From Catellatospora methionotrophica (GTDB lineage Bacteria > Actinomycetota > Actinomycetes > Mycobacteriales > Micromonosporaceae): 64,000 bases of DNA. The notes beneath the pieces are model-generated. The model saw only the letters and a program-made list of their open reading frames with translations. It ran no database searches and had not been told where the DNA came from. Position 1 is the first letter of the stretch; each line of letters starts with the position of its first letter. Where the stretch lies: NCBI RefSeq assembly GCF_011297335.1, contig NZ_JAAOTJ010000004.1, forward strand, positions 1 through 64,000. The letters are read 5' to 3'. Below, piece after piece: positions 1 to 8,653 of the stretch. Made by a program: the position numbers and the translations under genes.

Positions 1-1
1 T

Positions 2-35
2 GGGGTGGGGCGGGGCGGGTGGGTGGGTGGGTGGG
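2..35. repeat. G-run tract next to a stop codon
   Basis: Eight runs of three or four G separated by single T or C bases occupy the first 35 bases and end one base before the stop codon of the minus-strand acyl-CoA dehydrogenase gene. The spacing fits an intramolecular G-quadruplex on the plus strand, with C-rich RNA in the gene's own transcript. Formation is inferred; only the run pattern is seen. Confidence 0.6.
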
Positions 36-1181
36 TCAGCGGAGGCCGAGGTCGCGGGCGATGACCATGCGCTGGATCTCGGAGGTGCCTTCGCCGATTT
101 CGAGGATCTTGCTGTCGCGCCACATGCGGGCGACCGGGAACTCGTTCATGAAGCCGTAGCCGCCGTGGATCTGCGTGGCGTCGCGGGCGTTGTCCACGGC
201 GACAGTGCTGGCGTGCAGCTTCGCGATGGCCGCCGGGCGCTTGAAGTCCTCGCCCGCGACCAGCCGCAGGGCCGCGTCCCGCCAGGCCAGCCGCGCGGTG
301 TGGGCCCGCGTCTCCATATCCGCGATCATGAACTGGATCGCCTGGTACGACCCGATGGTGTGGCCGAACGCCTCACGCTGTGCCGCGTACTTGAGCGACT
401 CGTCGACGCAGCCCTGGGCCAGGCCCGTGGACAGCGCGGCGATGGCGATCCGGCCCTCGTCGAGGATCTGCAGGAACTGGGCGAAGCCGCGGCCCCGCTG
501 CCCGAGCAGGTTCTCCACCGGCACCCGGCAGTCGGAGAAGGTCAGCTCGTGGGTGTCCGAGCTGCACCAGCCCACCTTGGAGTAGCCGGGCGCGACCGTG
601 AAGCCGGGGGTCCCCGAGGGCACGATGATCGAGGAGATCTCGTTCTCCCCGGTCCGCGCGGTCACGGTGACCAGGCTGGTCATCGTGGTGCCGGAGTTGG
701 TGATGAACGCCTTGCTCCCGTTGATGATCCATTCGGTGCCGTCCTCGGACAGCCGCGCCGTGGTGCGCGTGCCGCCCGCGTCGGAGCCCGCGCCCGGCTC
801 GGTGAGCCCGAACCCGGCCAGCGCCTCGCCCCGGATCAGGGCGGGCAGCCAGCGCTTCTTCTGCTCGTCGCTGCCGAACCGGTAGATCGGCATCGCGCCG
901 AGCGAGATCGCCGCCTCCAGCGTGATGGACAGCGACGAGTCGACCCGGGCCAGCTCCTCCAGCACGATGCACAGGGCGAAGTAGTCGCCGTCCATTCCGC
1001 CGAGCTCGCTGGGGAAGGGCAGCCCGAACAGCCCCATCTCGCCCATCTGGCGGACCAGGTCGTACGGGAACTCGTGCCGCTCGTACAGGTCGCCGATCAC
1101 CGGCGCCACCTTGTCCTGGGCGAAGCGCCGCACGGTGTCGCGCAGCTCCCGGTGCTCCTCGGACAGCCCGAAGTCGGTCAT
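36..1181 (-). CDS. acyl-CoA dehydrogenase
   Basis: A 381-residue FAD-dependent acyl-CoA dehydrogenase that would oxidise an acyl-CoA to its 2,3-enoyl form and pass electrons to ETF. The signature GLTEPGAGSDAGG lies mid-protein, QIHGGYGF follows, and the C-terminal EGTSEIQ holds the expected catalytic Glu. The length is normal for the family. The ATG at 1181 is chosen because it starts the classic MTDFGLSEEHRELRDTVR N-terminus and follows a GAGAGAGG ribosome site. It lies 11 bases downstream of the carboxylase beta gene and is probably cotranscribed with it. With HMG-CoA lyase and biotin carboxylase nearby, an isovaleryl- or other branched-chain acyl-CoA substrate is likely. Substrate specificity is inferred from context. 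Confidence 0.93.
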   Translation of the reverse strand: MTDFGLSEEHRELRDTVRRFAQDKVAPVIGDLYERHEFPYDLVRQMGEMGLFGLPFPSELGGMDGDYFALCIVLEELARVDSSLSITLEAAISLGAMPIYRFGSDEQKKRWLPALIRGEALAGFGLTEPGAGSDAGGTRTTARLSEDGTEWIINGSKAFITNSGTTMTSLVTVTARTGENEISSIIVPSGTPGFTVAPGYSKVGWCSSDTHELTFSDCRVPVENLLGQRGRGFAQFLQILDEGRIAIAALSTGLAQGCVDESLKYAAQREAFGHTIGSYQAIQFMIADMETRAHTARLAWRDAALRLVAGEDFKRPAAIAKLHASTVAVDNARDATQIHGGYGFMNEFPVARMWRDSKILEIGEGTSEIQRMVIARDLGLR

Positions 1182-1192
1182 CACGGCCTCTC

Positions 1193-2713
1193 TCAAACGG
1201 GAGTCACGCCGTGTCGGCGGCGTGAGAAGTGACGGTCCTTGCCGTGTGCGGCGCGGTACCGCTGGATGAGCTCGTCGCGGAGCCGGTCGGGCTCCACGAT
1301 CGTGTCGATGACCAGCTCGCTGGCGAGCCGGACCAGGTCGATGTCGGTCTCGTACTCGGCGCGCCGGGCGGCGATGAACGCCTCCCGCTCGGCCTCGTCC
1401 TCGATCGCGGCGATCTTGTTGGCGTAGACGGCGTTCACCGCGGCCTCGGCGCCCATGACGGCGATCTTGGCGGTGGGCAGCGCGATGGTCGCCTCGGGCT
1501 GGAAGCCGGGTCCGGCCATGGCGTACAGACCAGCGCCGTACGCCTTGCGCACCACGACGCAGATCTTCGGCACGGTGGCCTCGCTGATCGCGGTGACCAT
1601 CTTCGCGCCGTGGCGGATGATGCCCTGCCGCTCGACCGCGCTGCCGACCATGAAGCCGGGCACGTCGCACAGGAACAGCAGTGGCACGTTGAACGCGTCG
1701 CACAGCTGCACGAACCGGCTCGCCTTGTCGGCCGAGTCGACGAACAGCACGCCACCCTTGTGCAGCGAGTTGTTCGCCACCACGCCCACGACCTGGCCGT
1801 CGAGGCGGCCGAAGCCGACCGTCAGCTCCTTGGCCCAGCGCGCCTGGATCTCGAAGAACCCGCCGCCGTCGAGCAGCCCCTTGACCAGCTTGCGCATGTC
1901 GAACGCGCGGCGCTCACTCTCGGGCACGATCGCGGCCAGGTCGGTCTCCGGCGCGGGCATCGGCTCCAGCGCGGGCGGCTGCTCGGTCCAGTTCGAGGGC
2001 AGGTACGACAGGTAGCGGCGGACCACGCCGAGCGCCTCGTCCTCGTCCTTGCACAGGAAGTGGCCGACGCCGGACTGCTCGGTGTGCACCTTCGCGCCGC
2101 CCATCGCCTCCAGCGTGGTCTTCTCGCCGGTGACCATCTCGACCATGCGGTCCGAGCCGAGGTACATCGAGGCGTTGCCGTCGACCATGGCGACCACGTC
2201 GCAGAACGCCGGGATGTACGCGCCGCCCGCGGCGCTCGGCCCGAACAGGGCGCACACCTGCGGGATGCTGCCCGAGGACTTCACCTGCTGGTAGAAGATG
2301 TTGCCCGCACCCCGGCGGCCGGGGAACAGGTCGACCTGGTCGGTGATCCGGGCCCCGGCCGAGTCGACCAGGTAGACCATGGGCACGCCCTGGCCGTACG
2401 CCCGCTCGATGATCCTGATGATCTTTTCGACGGTGCGCGCGCCCCAGCTCCCGGCCTTGACCGTGGAGTCGTTGGCCATCAGGCACACCGGCCGGCCGTC
2501 GATCGTGGCCTGCCCCGTGATCACCCCGTCGGCGGGCAGCCCCTGCGCCAGCGCATTGGCGAACATCCCGTCCTCGACGAAGGAGCCCTTGTCCACCAGC
2601 CGGGCGATCCGCTCCCGCGCGAAGAGCTTGCCCTTGGCCTCGTTGGCCTGGTGGTACTTGGGCGACCCGCCGGCCCCGATGCGCTCCCGCAGCTCATCCA
2701 GCCCCTCATACAT
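1193..2713 (-). CDS. acyl-CoA carboxylase beta subunit (carboxyltransferase)
   Basis: A 506-residue biotin-dependent carboxyltransferase of the propionyl/methylcrotonyl-CoA carboxylase beta type. Two crotonase-like halves are visible. The N-terminal half carries DSAGARITDQVDLFPGRRG and FGPSAAGGAYIPAFCD. The C-terminal half carries FLCDVPGFMVGSAVE and the oxyanion-type KAYGAGLYAMAGPGF. The ATG at 2713 is preferred, with GGGGAG ten bases upstream. A TTG at 2740 would extend the frame by nine codons but would abut the proposed TetR operator at 2742. It heads a two-gene unit with the acyl-CoA dehydrogenase. Given HMG-CoA lyase in the same locus, methylcrotonyl-CoA (leucine breakdown) is the most likely substrate; propionyl- or acetyl-CoA remains possible. 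Confidence 0.92.
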   Translation of the reverse strand: MYEGLDELRERIGAGGSPKYHQANEAKGKLFARERIARLVDKGSFVEDGMFANALAQGLPADGVITGQATIDGRPVCLMANDSTVKAGSWGARTVEKIIRIIERAYGQGVPMVYLVDSAGARITDQVDLFPGRRGAGNIFYQQVKSSGSIPQVCALFGPSAAGGAYIPAFCDVVAMVDGNASMYLGSDRMVEMVTGEKTTLEAMGGAKVHTEQSGVGHFLCKDEDEALGVVRRYLSYLPSNWTEQPPALEPMPAPETDLAAIVPESERRAFDMRKLVKGLLDGGGFFEIQARWAKELTVGFGRLDGQVVGVVANNSLHKGGVLFVDSADKASRFVQLCDAFNVPLLFLCDVPGFMVGSAVERQGIIRHGAKMVTAISEATVPKICVVVRKAYGAGLYAMAGPGFQPEATIALPTAKIAVMGAEAAVNAVYANKIAAIEDEAEREAFIAARRAEYETDIDLVRLASELVIDTIVEPDRLRDELIQRYRAAHGKDRHFSRRRHGVTPV

Positions 2714-2741
2714 GCCGCCCACACTCCCCACGCCAGCCAAC

Positions 2742-2757
2742 CTGAACGATAGTTAAG
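2742..2757. promoter_or_regulatory. proposed TetR operator 1
   Basis: CTGAACGATAGTTAAG fits the palindrome CTNAAC-N4-GTTNAG that is repeated upstream of the HMG-CoA lyase, biotin carboxylase and tetR genes. It lies 28 bases upstream of the carboxylase beta ATG, where repressor binding would block transcription. Binding by the TetR protein encoded at 10180-10791 is inferred. Confidence 0.65.
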
Positions 2758-2812
2758 CTACCACCATCTGAGACACCCCACCTCCCCCAGCCGCCCCCTC
2801 CCCCGCCGTGGC

Positions 2813-2885
2813 CCTGCCGCAACTCTTGAGAAGTCGCGGCCACGAACACCCGTGGACACCGCGACTTTTTAAGAGTTGCGGCAGG
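2813..2885. repeat. intergenic palindrome, family A copy 1
   Basis: A 15-base perfect outer inverted repeat (2813-2827 with 2871-2885, core GCCGCAACTCTT) encloses a second, imperfect stem built on AAGTCGCGG, so almost the whole 73 bases can fold into one hairpin. A close relative occurs at 21311-21373. It lies between the carboxylase operon and the chaplin-like gene. There is no clean U-tract, so it is not a plain intrinsic terminator. Confidence 0.8.
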
Positions 2886-2924
2886 CGGGGGGGGGTGGGG
2901 CGGCGGGGAGAAGGCGGGACGGCG

Positions 2925-2956
2925 AAAGGGCCGGCGCGCGTCCGCGCCGGCCCTTT
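2925..2956 (-). terminator. terminator of the chaplin-like gene
   Basis: A 14-base perfect inverted repeat (AAAGGGCCGGCGCG and its complement) with a short loop lies 16 bases downstream of the chaplin-like stop codon, placed to end its minus-strand transcript. Confidence 0.65.
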
Positions 2957-2972
2957 CTGGTGGGGAAGTCGT

Positions 2973-3875
2973 TCAGCAGAAGTTCGCGGTCGAGCCGCCG
3001 ACGCTGGAGGCGTTGGCGTTGCCCCCCAGCGCGACCACGGCCACGCCGGAGACGTCGACCGGCGCCTGGACCGGCGCGAACAGCTGGTTGCCGCTGCCGA
3101 TGCCCGAGTTGCCGAAGGTGGCCCAGTTGAGGTCGCAGGTGCTCGGCGCGGAGTGCTGCCACTTCTTGCGCTGGTTCAGCTGCATCGGCATCGGCTGCTG
3201 CTTCGCGCCGAGGCCGGCGCCGGCGCTCGTGTTGCCTACCGCGCTGGTGAGACCGCCGGTCAGTCCACTGGTCAGGCCGTTGATCGGCAGCAGGCTGGTG
3301 ATCATGTCCAGCGGGGAGCTCTCGGCCACGGCGCTCTCGATCGGAGCGGCCGTGGGCACGAAGTCCTTCTTCTTGTTCTTGTGCTTGTGCCAGCTCGGCT
3401 CGCCGTAGGGCTGCGGGTACGGGTCCTCGCCGGGGGTCTCGCCGGGCTGGCCGGGCAGGTTGGCCTCGGCGCCGCCGACGCACCACGCGTTGGCGTTGCC
3501 GAGCACGCCCACGCCCACGCCGCAGGCGTCGATCGGCGCCTGGATCGGGGCGAGCACCTGGTTGCCGCTCAGCACGCCGGAGTTGCCGAAGCTGCTCCAG
3601 TCGGTGGCGAGGGCGTCCGCGCCGTAGTTGGCCTCGCTGCCACCGGTGCAGCTGGCGTTGGCGTTGCCCAGGATGCCGATGGCGATCCCGCAGATGTTGA
3701 TCGGGGCCTGCACCGGCAGCTTGACCTGGTTGCCGCTGCCGATACCGCTGTTGAAGGAGGTGTTCCAGTTGTCAGCCGCGTGCGCGCCCGTACCGCCGAC
3801 GAGCAGCACGCCGGCGGACAGGACGCCGACCTTCACGGACGTCTTGGTCCACGTGCCCAGCGAAGTCGCAGTCAT
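2973..3875 (-). CDS. chaplin-like secreted surface protein, three chaplin repeats
   Basis: A 300-residue secreted protein. A signal peptide ends near residue 33 (hydrophobic VGVLSAGVLLVGG, cleavage after AHA). Three chaplin-type domains follow, each with an NSG-x-x-SGNQ start, a P-V/I-Q-A-P block and a GNANA ending. Domains 1 (about 42-77) and 2 (about 98-133) are adjacent and each holds two Cys. The third is C-terminal and ends on Cys300; its first Cys is replaced by Ser. Between domains 2 and 3 is a linker of roughly 115 residues with a Pro-rich part and a Lys/His-rich WHKHKNKKK stretch. No LPXTG sorting signal is present. Chaplins are amphipathic amyloid-forming proteins that lower surface tension during aerial growth. 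The ATG at 3875 is preferred over an upstream start because it begins the signal peptide. Confidence 0.82.
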   Translation of the reverse strand: MTATSLGTWTKTSVKVGVLSAGVLLVGGTGAHAADNWNTSFNSGIGSGNQVKLPVQAPINICGIAIGILGNANASCTGGSEANYGADALATDWSSFGNSGVLSGNQVLAPIQAPIDACGVGVGVLGNANAWCVGGAEANLPGQPGETPGEDPYPQPYGEPSWHKHKNKKKDFVPTAAPIESAVAESSPLDMITSLLPINGLTSGLTGGLTSAVGNTSAGAGLGAKQQPMPMQLNQRKKWQHSAPSTCDLNWATFGNSGIGSGNQLFAPVQAPVDVSGVAVVALGGNANASSVGGSTANFC

Positions 3876-4197
3876 GTGAATCGCAGTGCCTTTCGATCTG
3901 GAATTGCCACGGGGAGATGCAGTGTCTTGCCATGTCAGCGCCACTTTGCGGAGCGTCCTGTGTGCACGGTGAGCGCGCCGGAGCACGCTCGCTCCCGCTG
4001 TCGACGTGCGCTCGTGTCACCTGATTCGGCTCGTACAAATAGGGCATTTATGACATCGCAAGGGTCAACGAGGCTGCCATTCCTCGGACACGGATCACCG
4101 GAGTGGACAAACCAGCGGCAAATGCCATTCCTAGCACGAATTACGGCTTATGTCCGAATTGCTCTAGATTCGAAGGCTATAAACAGTCAAATAGCTG
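3876..4197. other. AT-richer upstream region of the chaplin-like gene
   Basis: No gene is seen. The stretch is clearly less GC-rich than its surroundings, especially 4030-4200, with runs such as aaatagggcatttatg and taaacagtcaaatag. It is the 5' region of the chaplin-like gene and presumably holds its promoter and regulator sites. No specific motif could be assigned. Confidence 0.5.
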
Positions 4198-4226
4198 ACA
4201 GGGAGTGTCCTGAGAACACTCCCTGT
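4198..4226. terminator. hairpin downstream of HMG-CoA lyase
   Basis: The 11-base perfect inverted repeat ACAGGGAGTGT / ACACTCCCTGT with a 7-base loop lies about 40 bases past the mvaB stop codon. It can end the lyase transcript; the downstream U content is modest. Confidence 0.6.
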
Positions 4227-4266
4227 CTCTGTCACCGCATGCGGCAATCGGCTGACCGTGGCGGGC

Positions 4267-5181
4267 TCAGCTCACGGTGCGGCTGCGCGGGCCGGCCCGC
4301 AGCACGCCCGAAGGCAGCTCGCGGCCCACGATCTGCTCGGCCAGCCGGGCCGCCTCGATAAGCTTCTCCAGGTCGATCCCCGTGTCGACACCCATGTCGT
4401 GCAGCATGTGCACGACCTCCTCGGTGGCCACGTTGCCCGACGCGCCCGGCGCGTAGGGGCAGCCACCCAGGCCGCCGACGCTGGCGTCGTACTCGGTGAT
4501 GCCGTATTCGAGCGCGGTCAGGATGTTGGCCAGGCCGGTGCCGCGGGTGTTGTGGAAGTGCAGCAGCATCGGCAGGTCGGGGTGCCGTTCGCGCACGATC
4601 GACAGCAGCTCGCGGACCCGGCGCGGAGTGCCCATGCCGGTGGTGTCGCCGAAGGCCACCCGGTCCGCGCCGTCGGCGACGACCCGGTCCACGATCGCGG
4701 CCACCCGCTTCGGGTCCACGTCCCCCTCGTACGGGCAGCCGAAGCTCGTCGCGATGATCACCTCGGCGGTCGAGCCGCCCTCGTGCAGTGCCGGGATGAG
4801 CTGAGCGATCTCCTCCAGCGACTCCTCGGTGGCGCGGTTGATGTTGCGGCGGTTGTGCGTGTCACTGGCCGACACGACCACCTCGACCTCGGTGAACCCG
4901 CCAGCCAGGGCCCGCTGCGCGCCGCGCAGGTTGGGCACCAGGGCGCTGTAGCGCACCCGCGGGTCACGAGTGGCCGTGCGCCACACCTCGTCGGCGTCGG
5001 CCATCTGCGGGATGGCCTTGGGGTGCACGTACGAGACGGCCTCTATGCGCCCGACGCCGGTGGCGCTCAGCGCGTCGATCAGCCTGACCTTGTCGGCGGT
5101 GGGCACGGGGTCCTCGTTCTGCAGCCCGTCACGCGGGCCCACCTCACGAATCGACACCCGGTCCGGCAGCACAGCACCCAT
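4267..5181 (-). CDS. mvaB: hydroxymethylglutaryl-CoA lyase
   Basis: A 304-residue HMG-CoA lyase that cleaves 3-hydroxy-3-methylglutaryl-CoA to acetoacetate and acetyl-CoA, the last step of leucine breakdown. The TIM-barrel start IREVGPRDGLQNE, the DTTGMGTP and HFHNTRGTG strands (metal-binding HxH), and the active-site loop GGCPYAPGASGN with catalytic Cys near residue 241 are all visible. The length is typical. The ATG at 5181 is preceded by AAGGTGG, which overlaps the proposed operator at 5190-5205. The gene stands alone between the chaplin-like gene and the divergent subtilase, so it likely has its own promoter under the same TetR regulator as the carboxylase genes. Confidence 0.95.
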   Translation of the reverse strand: MGAVLPDRVSIREVGPRDGLQNEDPVPTADKVRLIDALSATGVGRIEAVSYVHPKAIPQMADADEVWRTATRDPRVRYSALVPNLRGAQRALAGGFTEVEVVVSASDTHNRRNINRATEESLEEIAQLIPALHEGGSTAEVIIATSFGCPYEGDVDPKRVAAIVDRVVADGADRVAFGDTTGMGTPRRVRELLSIVRERHPDLPMLLHFHNTRGTGLANILTALEYGITEYDASVGGLGGCPYAPGASGNVATEEVVHMLHDMGVDTGIDLEKLIEAARLAEQIVGRELPSGVLRAGPRSRTVS

Positions 5182-5189
5182 GCCGCCAC

Positions 5190-5205
5190 CTTAACCCTCG
5201 TTAAC
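5190..5205. promoter_or_regulatory. proposed TetR operator 2
   Basis: CTTAACCCTCGTTAAC matches CTNAAC-N4-GTTNAG except for the last base. It begins only 9 bases upstream of the mvaB ATG and overlaps its ribosome site, so bound repressor could block both promoter clearance and translation. Confidence 0.6.
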
Positions 5206-5358
5206 CTCACCCGCCCACCCCTCCCCTGACCTGACCGTTTACCGAACCTTCACAGGATTTGAGGTATTCACTCACGTCGCTGCACAACGCCCCGGCCGTA
5301 CGTGGCGTCTCTACAAACGACGGTCCAAGGCGGACTGGTCGAACGGACGGGGAGGAAC

Positions 5359-8300
5359 ATGCGATCCAGCAGAGGAACGAGGGCATTGCTGGCCGCGGGG
5401 ATCGCCGCCGCGCTGCTGATGGCAGCGCCCGGCGCCGCGGGCGCTGAACAGGCCGCTTCACCACTGGCGGCCCGACCCGCACAGAGCAAGGGCAAGACAC
5501 AGACCGTGGCGCTGATCACCGGCGACCGGGTGTCGGTGCACGGTGACGGCCGGTTGAGCCTGACCCCGCGCGACGGCGTCACGTACCACAGCTACCGCGT
5601 CAAGGACCACCAGTACGTCATCCCGTCGGACGCGATGCCGCTGCTCGCGAGCAACCGCCTCGACCGGCGGCTGTTCGACCTCAGCGAACTGCTCGCGGTC
5701 CAGGCCGCGCGCAAGGCGACGCTGCCGCTCATCGTCTCCGGCGCGAGTTCCGCACCCGGCCTGACCGCCGAGCGCAGGCTCCCGGCCGTCAAGGGCTTCG
5801 CGGCCGAGGTGTCGGAGAAGTCCCTGGCCACGCAGTGGCAGGCGACGCGCAAGGTGAACACCGGCAAGATCTGGCTCGACGCCGTACGCAAGCCGGCGCT
5901 GGACGTGAGCGTCCCGCTGATCGGCGCGCCCGCGGCGTGGGCGGCCGGATTCGACGGGACCGGCGTCAAGGTCGCCGTGCTCGACACCGGTGTCGACATC
6001 ACCCACCCGGACCTCGCCGGCAAGATCACCGCTCGGCAGAACTTCACCGAGGGCGAGGAGGACGACCTCGACCGGGTCGGCCACGGCACGCACGTCGCCT
6101 CGACCATCGCGGGCAGCGGGGCCGGGTCCGGCGGCAAGTACAAGGGTGTCGCGCCCGGTGCGTCGCTGCTCGACGGCAAGGTCTGCGTCGAGTACGGCTG
6201 TGCCGAGTCCTGGATCCTGGCCGGCATGCAGTGGGCCGCCGAGTCCGGGGCTGCCGTGGCCAACATGAGCCTCGGGGGCAGCAACAGCCCCGAGATCGAC
6301 CCGCTGGAGCAGGCCGTCAACGACCTGACCGCGCAGTACGGCACGCTCTTCGTGATCGCGGCGGGCAACGACGGCGCGGACGACTCCGTGGGATCCCCCG
6401 CGACCGCCGAGGCGGCCCTGGCCGTCGCCGCGTTCACCAAGGACGACGAGCTCGCCGTGTTCTCCAGCCGTGGCCCCAGCGCCGACGGCTGGGCGGTCAA
6501 GCCCGAGATCGCCGCGCCGGGCCAGGACATCGTGGCCGCGCGCAGCAAGGACGGCTTCCTCGGGGAGCCCGGCCAGCTGTACATGCCGCTGGACGGCACC
6601 TCCATGGCCACCCCGCACGTCGCGGGCGCGGCGGCGCTGCTGACCCAGGTGCACCCCGGGTGGACCCCGGCGCAGCGCAAGGCCGCGCTCATGGCCTCGG
6701 CGAAGCCGGCGGCGGGCGTCGGCGTGTTCGCGCAGGGCGCGGGCCGGGTCGACGTCGCGCGGGCGATCACCCAGCAGGTGACCACCAGCCCGGCGTCGGT
6801 CACGTTCGGCCTGCAGGAGTGGCCGCACACCGACGACGCGGTGCGCACCAGCACGGTCACGTACCACAACGGGGGCAGTGCGGCGGTGACCCTGCAGCTC
6901 GCGCTGAACGGTGGCCCGGCCGGAGTGTTCTCACTCAGCGCCTCGTCCGTCACGGTCCCCGCGGGCGGCGACGCCTCGGTGACCATCAGCGCCGACACCC
7001 GCGAGGGCGGCGACGTGACCGGCGGCATCGGCGGCCAGCTCACCGCGACCGCAGCGGGCGTGTCCGTGCAGACCCCGTTCGGCGTCGTGCGTGAGGAGCT
7101 CAAGCACACGGTGCACGTGACCGCCACCGAGCGGGACGGCGACGCGGCCGAAGACACGATCACCGTGCTGTTCGACCCGGTCCGGTTCAAGGACCATGTC
7201 GTGTACGGAGCGAGCGGCGACCTGCGGCTGCCGCCGGGTGAGTACTTCGGGTTCAGCTGGGTCCACGAGGAGGAGGCAGACGGCGCCTTCTCGGTGACCC
7301 AGGTGGTGTACCCGAGGTTCAAGGTCGACGGTGCGGAGGCGCTGTCGATGGATGCCCGCGGCGCGGGCGGCTTCGATGTCACCGTTCCCGATCCCAAGGC
7401 CGACGTGGTGCTCGCCTCGTACGACGTCAACATGGTGTTCGAGAGCGCCAACATCGGCGTCGGCGTGATGGGCGACTCGTTCCCCAGCATGCACGCCAAG
7501 CAGCTCGGCCCGAAGAAGGTGGCCGGACTCAGCTCGGTGCTCTCCGGAACGCTGGCCGAGGTGGACGACGCGGGCAACCCGACGCTCGCGCCGCACGTAT
7601 ACAACGTCGGCTGGCACAAGGGCGACGGCATGCTCTCGGGGCTGGTCAAGCATCTGCGCTGGACGGACCTCGCCACGGTGAAGGCCGGTCACGCCGTGCT
7701 CGACAAGGGCACCAGCGGCGTGAGGCTGAACTTCCTGGCCCCGCCCGGCGGCGGTGGCGGCTGGGCCACGGGCTGGCCGACCCCGCTGCCGTTCACCCGC
7801 ACCGATTACTACGCGAGCAACGTGCCGTGGCAGGTCGAGCTCATGGTGGAGAAGCCCGCCGAGGGTGAGGACTGGCCGGAGACGGTGTCCGACAACAGCG
7901 CCCTCACTGACTACCGCCCTGGCAAGACCTACCAGGAGCAGTGGAACAAGGGGGTGTTCGGCCCGAGCGTGGCGAAGTTGTTCCCGGGTGACAAGCCGGC
8001 CGTACGCCAGGGCGACCTGATGTATGTCGGACCGGCACTGCTCGGTGACGGGCAGGGCCGGGCGGGCTTCGGCCAGATCACCGGCGGACGGGGTGCGCTC
8101 TACCGCGACGGTGAGCTGATCGCCGAGGCCGACGACGGGCCGTATGCCTTCATCGAGGAGGTCGACCCGGCCAAGGCGTCGTTCCGCTTCGACGGCAGCC
8201 TGGAGCGCGACTCCCGGCTCACCACGAAGATGTCGGTGAGCTGGACGTTCCGCTCGGGCCACGTCGACGGCGAGGCGTCGCTGCCGCTGACCGCGGTCAG

Positions 8301-8595
8301 CTTCGCGCCGAAGCTCGACGAGAACAACGTCGGCAAGGCCGGTGGCCTGGGTGTCTACCCGGCGACCTTCACCCAGACCGAGGGCTCCGGCCGCGTGGTC
8401 AAGCTGTCGGTCAAGGCGTCGTACGACGACGGCAAGACCTGGGTCAAGGTGCCGGTGCTCTGCCTCGGCGGGGACTGGGTCGTCATGGTGGCGCACCCGA
8501 GGGCGGGCGGCTTCGTGTCGCTGCAGGCCTCGGGCGCGGACAGCAAGGGCAACACCTTCAACCAGACCGTGATCCGGGCGTACGAGATCCGCTGA
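5359..8595 (+). CDS. secreted S8 (subtilisin-type) serine peptidase
   Basis: A 1078-residue exported subtilase. The start at 5359 follows GGAGGA and opens a signal peptide (MRSSRGTRALLAAGIAAALL, Ala-rich cleavage region near residue 30). The catalytic triad is Asp209 (LDTGVDITHPDLAG), His242 (GHGTHVAS) and Ser415 (GTSMATPHVAG), with the oxyanion Asn337 in AAGND. The first 170 or so residues after the signal peptide resemble a pro-region. More than 600 residues follow the catalytic domain; they look like beta-rich modules and carry no recognised motif. No sorting signal or C-terminal membrane segment is visible, so it is probably released. Large S8 peptidases of this design are common in Streptomyces and Micromonosporaceae. 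It ends at a strong bidirectional hairpin shared with the convergent biotin carboxylase gene. Confidence 0.95.
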   Translation: MRSSRGTRALLAAGIAAALLMAAPGAAGAEQAASPLAARPAQSKGKTQTVALITGDRVSVHGDGRLSLTPRDGVTYHSYRVKDHQYVIPSDAMPLLASNRLDRRLFDLSELLAVQAARKATLPLIVSGASSAPGLTAERRLPAVKGFAAEVSEKSLATQWQATRKVNTGKIWLDAVRKPALDVSVPLIGAPAAWAAGFDGTGVKVAVLDTGVDITHPDLAGKITARQNFTEGEEDDLDRVGHGTHVASTIAGSGAGSGGKYKGVAPGASLLDGKVCVEYGCAESWILAGMQWAAESGAAVANMSLGGSNSPEIDPLEQAVNDLTAQYGTLFVIAAGNDGADDSVGSPATAEAALAVAAFTKDDELAVFSSRGPSADGWAVKPEIAAPGQDIVAARSKDGFLGEPGQLYMPLDGTSMATPHVAGAAALLTQVHPGWTPAQRKAALMASAKPAAGVGVFAQGAGRVDVARAITQQVTTSPASVTFGLQEWPHTDDAVRTSTVTYHNGGSAAVTLQLALNGGPAGVFSLSASSVTVPAGGDASVTISADTREGGDVTGGIGGQLTATAAGVSVQTPFGVVREELKHTVHVTATERDGDAAEDTITVLFDPVRFKDHVVYGASGDLRLPPGEYFGFSWVHEEEADGAFSVTQVVYPRFKVDGAEALSMDARGAGGFDVTVPDPKADVVLASYDVNMVFESANIGVGVMGDSFPSMHAKQLGPKKVAGLSSVLSGTLAEVDDAGNPTLAPHVYNVGWHKGDGMLSGLVKHLRWTDLATVKAGHAVLDKGTSGVRLNFLAPPGGGGGWATGWPTPLPFTRTDYYASNVPWQVELMVEKPAEGEDWPETVSDNSALTDYRPGKTYQEQWNKGVFGPSVAKLFPGDKPAVRQGDLMYVGPALLGDGQGRAGFGQITGGRGALYRDGELIAEADDGPYAFIEEVDPAKASFRFDGSLERDSRLTTKMSVSWTFRSGHVDGEASLPLTAVSFAPKLDENNVGKAGGLGVYPATFTQTEGSGRVVKLSVKASYDDGKTWVKVPVLCLGGDWVVMVAHPRAGGFVSLQASGADSKGNTFNQTVIRAYEIR

Positions 8596-8610
8596 TCACC
8601 GTAACGAGCG

Positions 8611-8640
8611 AGGGCCCGGCGACCGTGGTCGCCGGGCCCT
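8611..8640. terminator. bidirectional terminator
   Basis: A 13-base perfect inverted repeat (AGGGCCCGGCGAC and complement, 4-base loop) lies between the convergent subtilase and biotin carboxylase genes and can serve both transcripts. Confidence 0.75.
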
Positions 8641-8653
8641 TCTCCGTGCCGGA

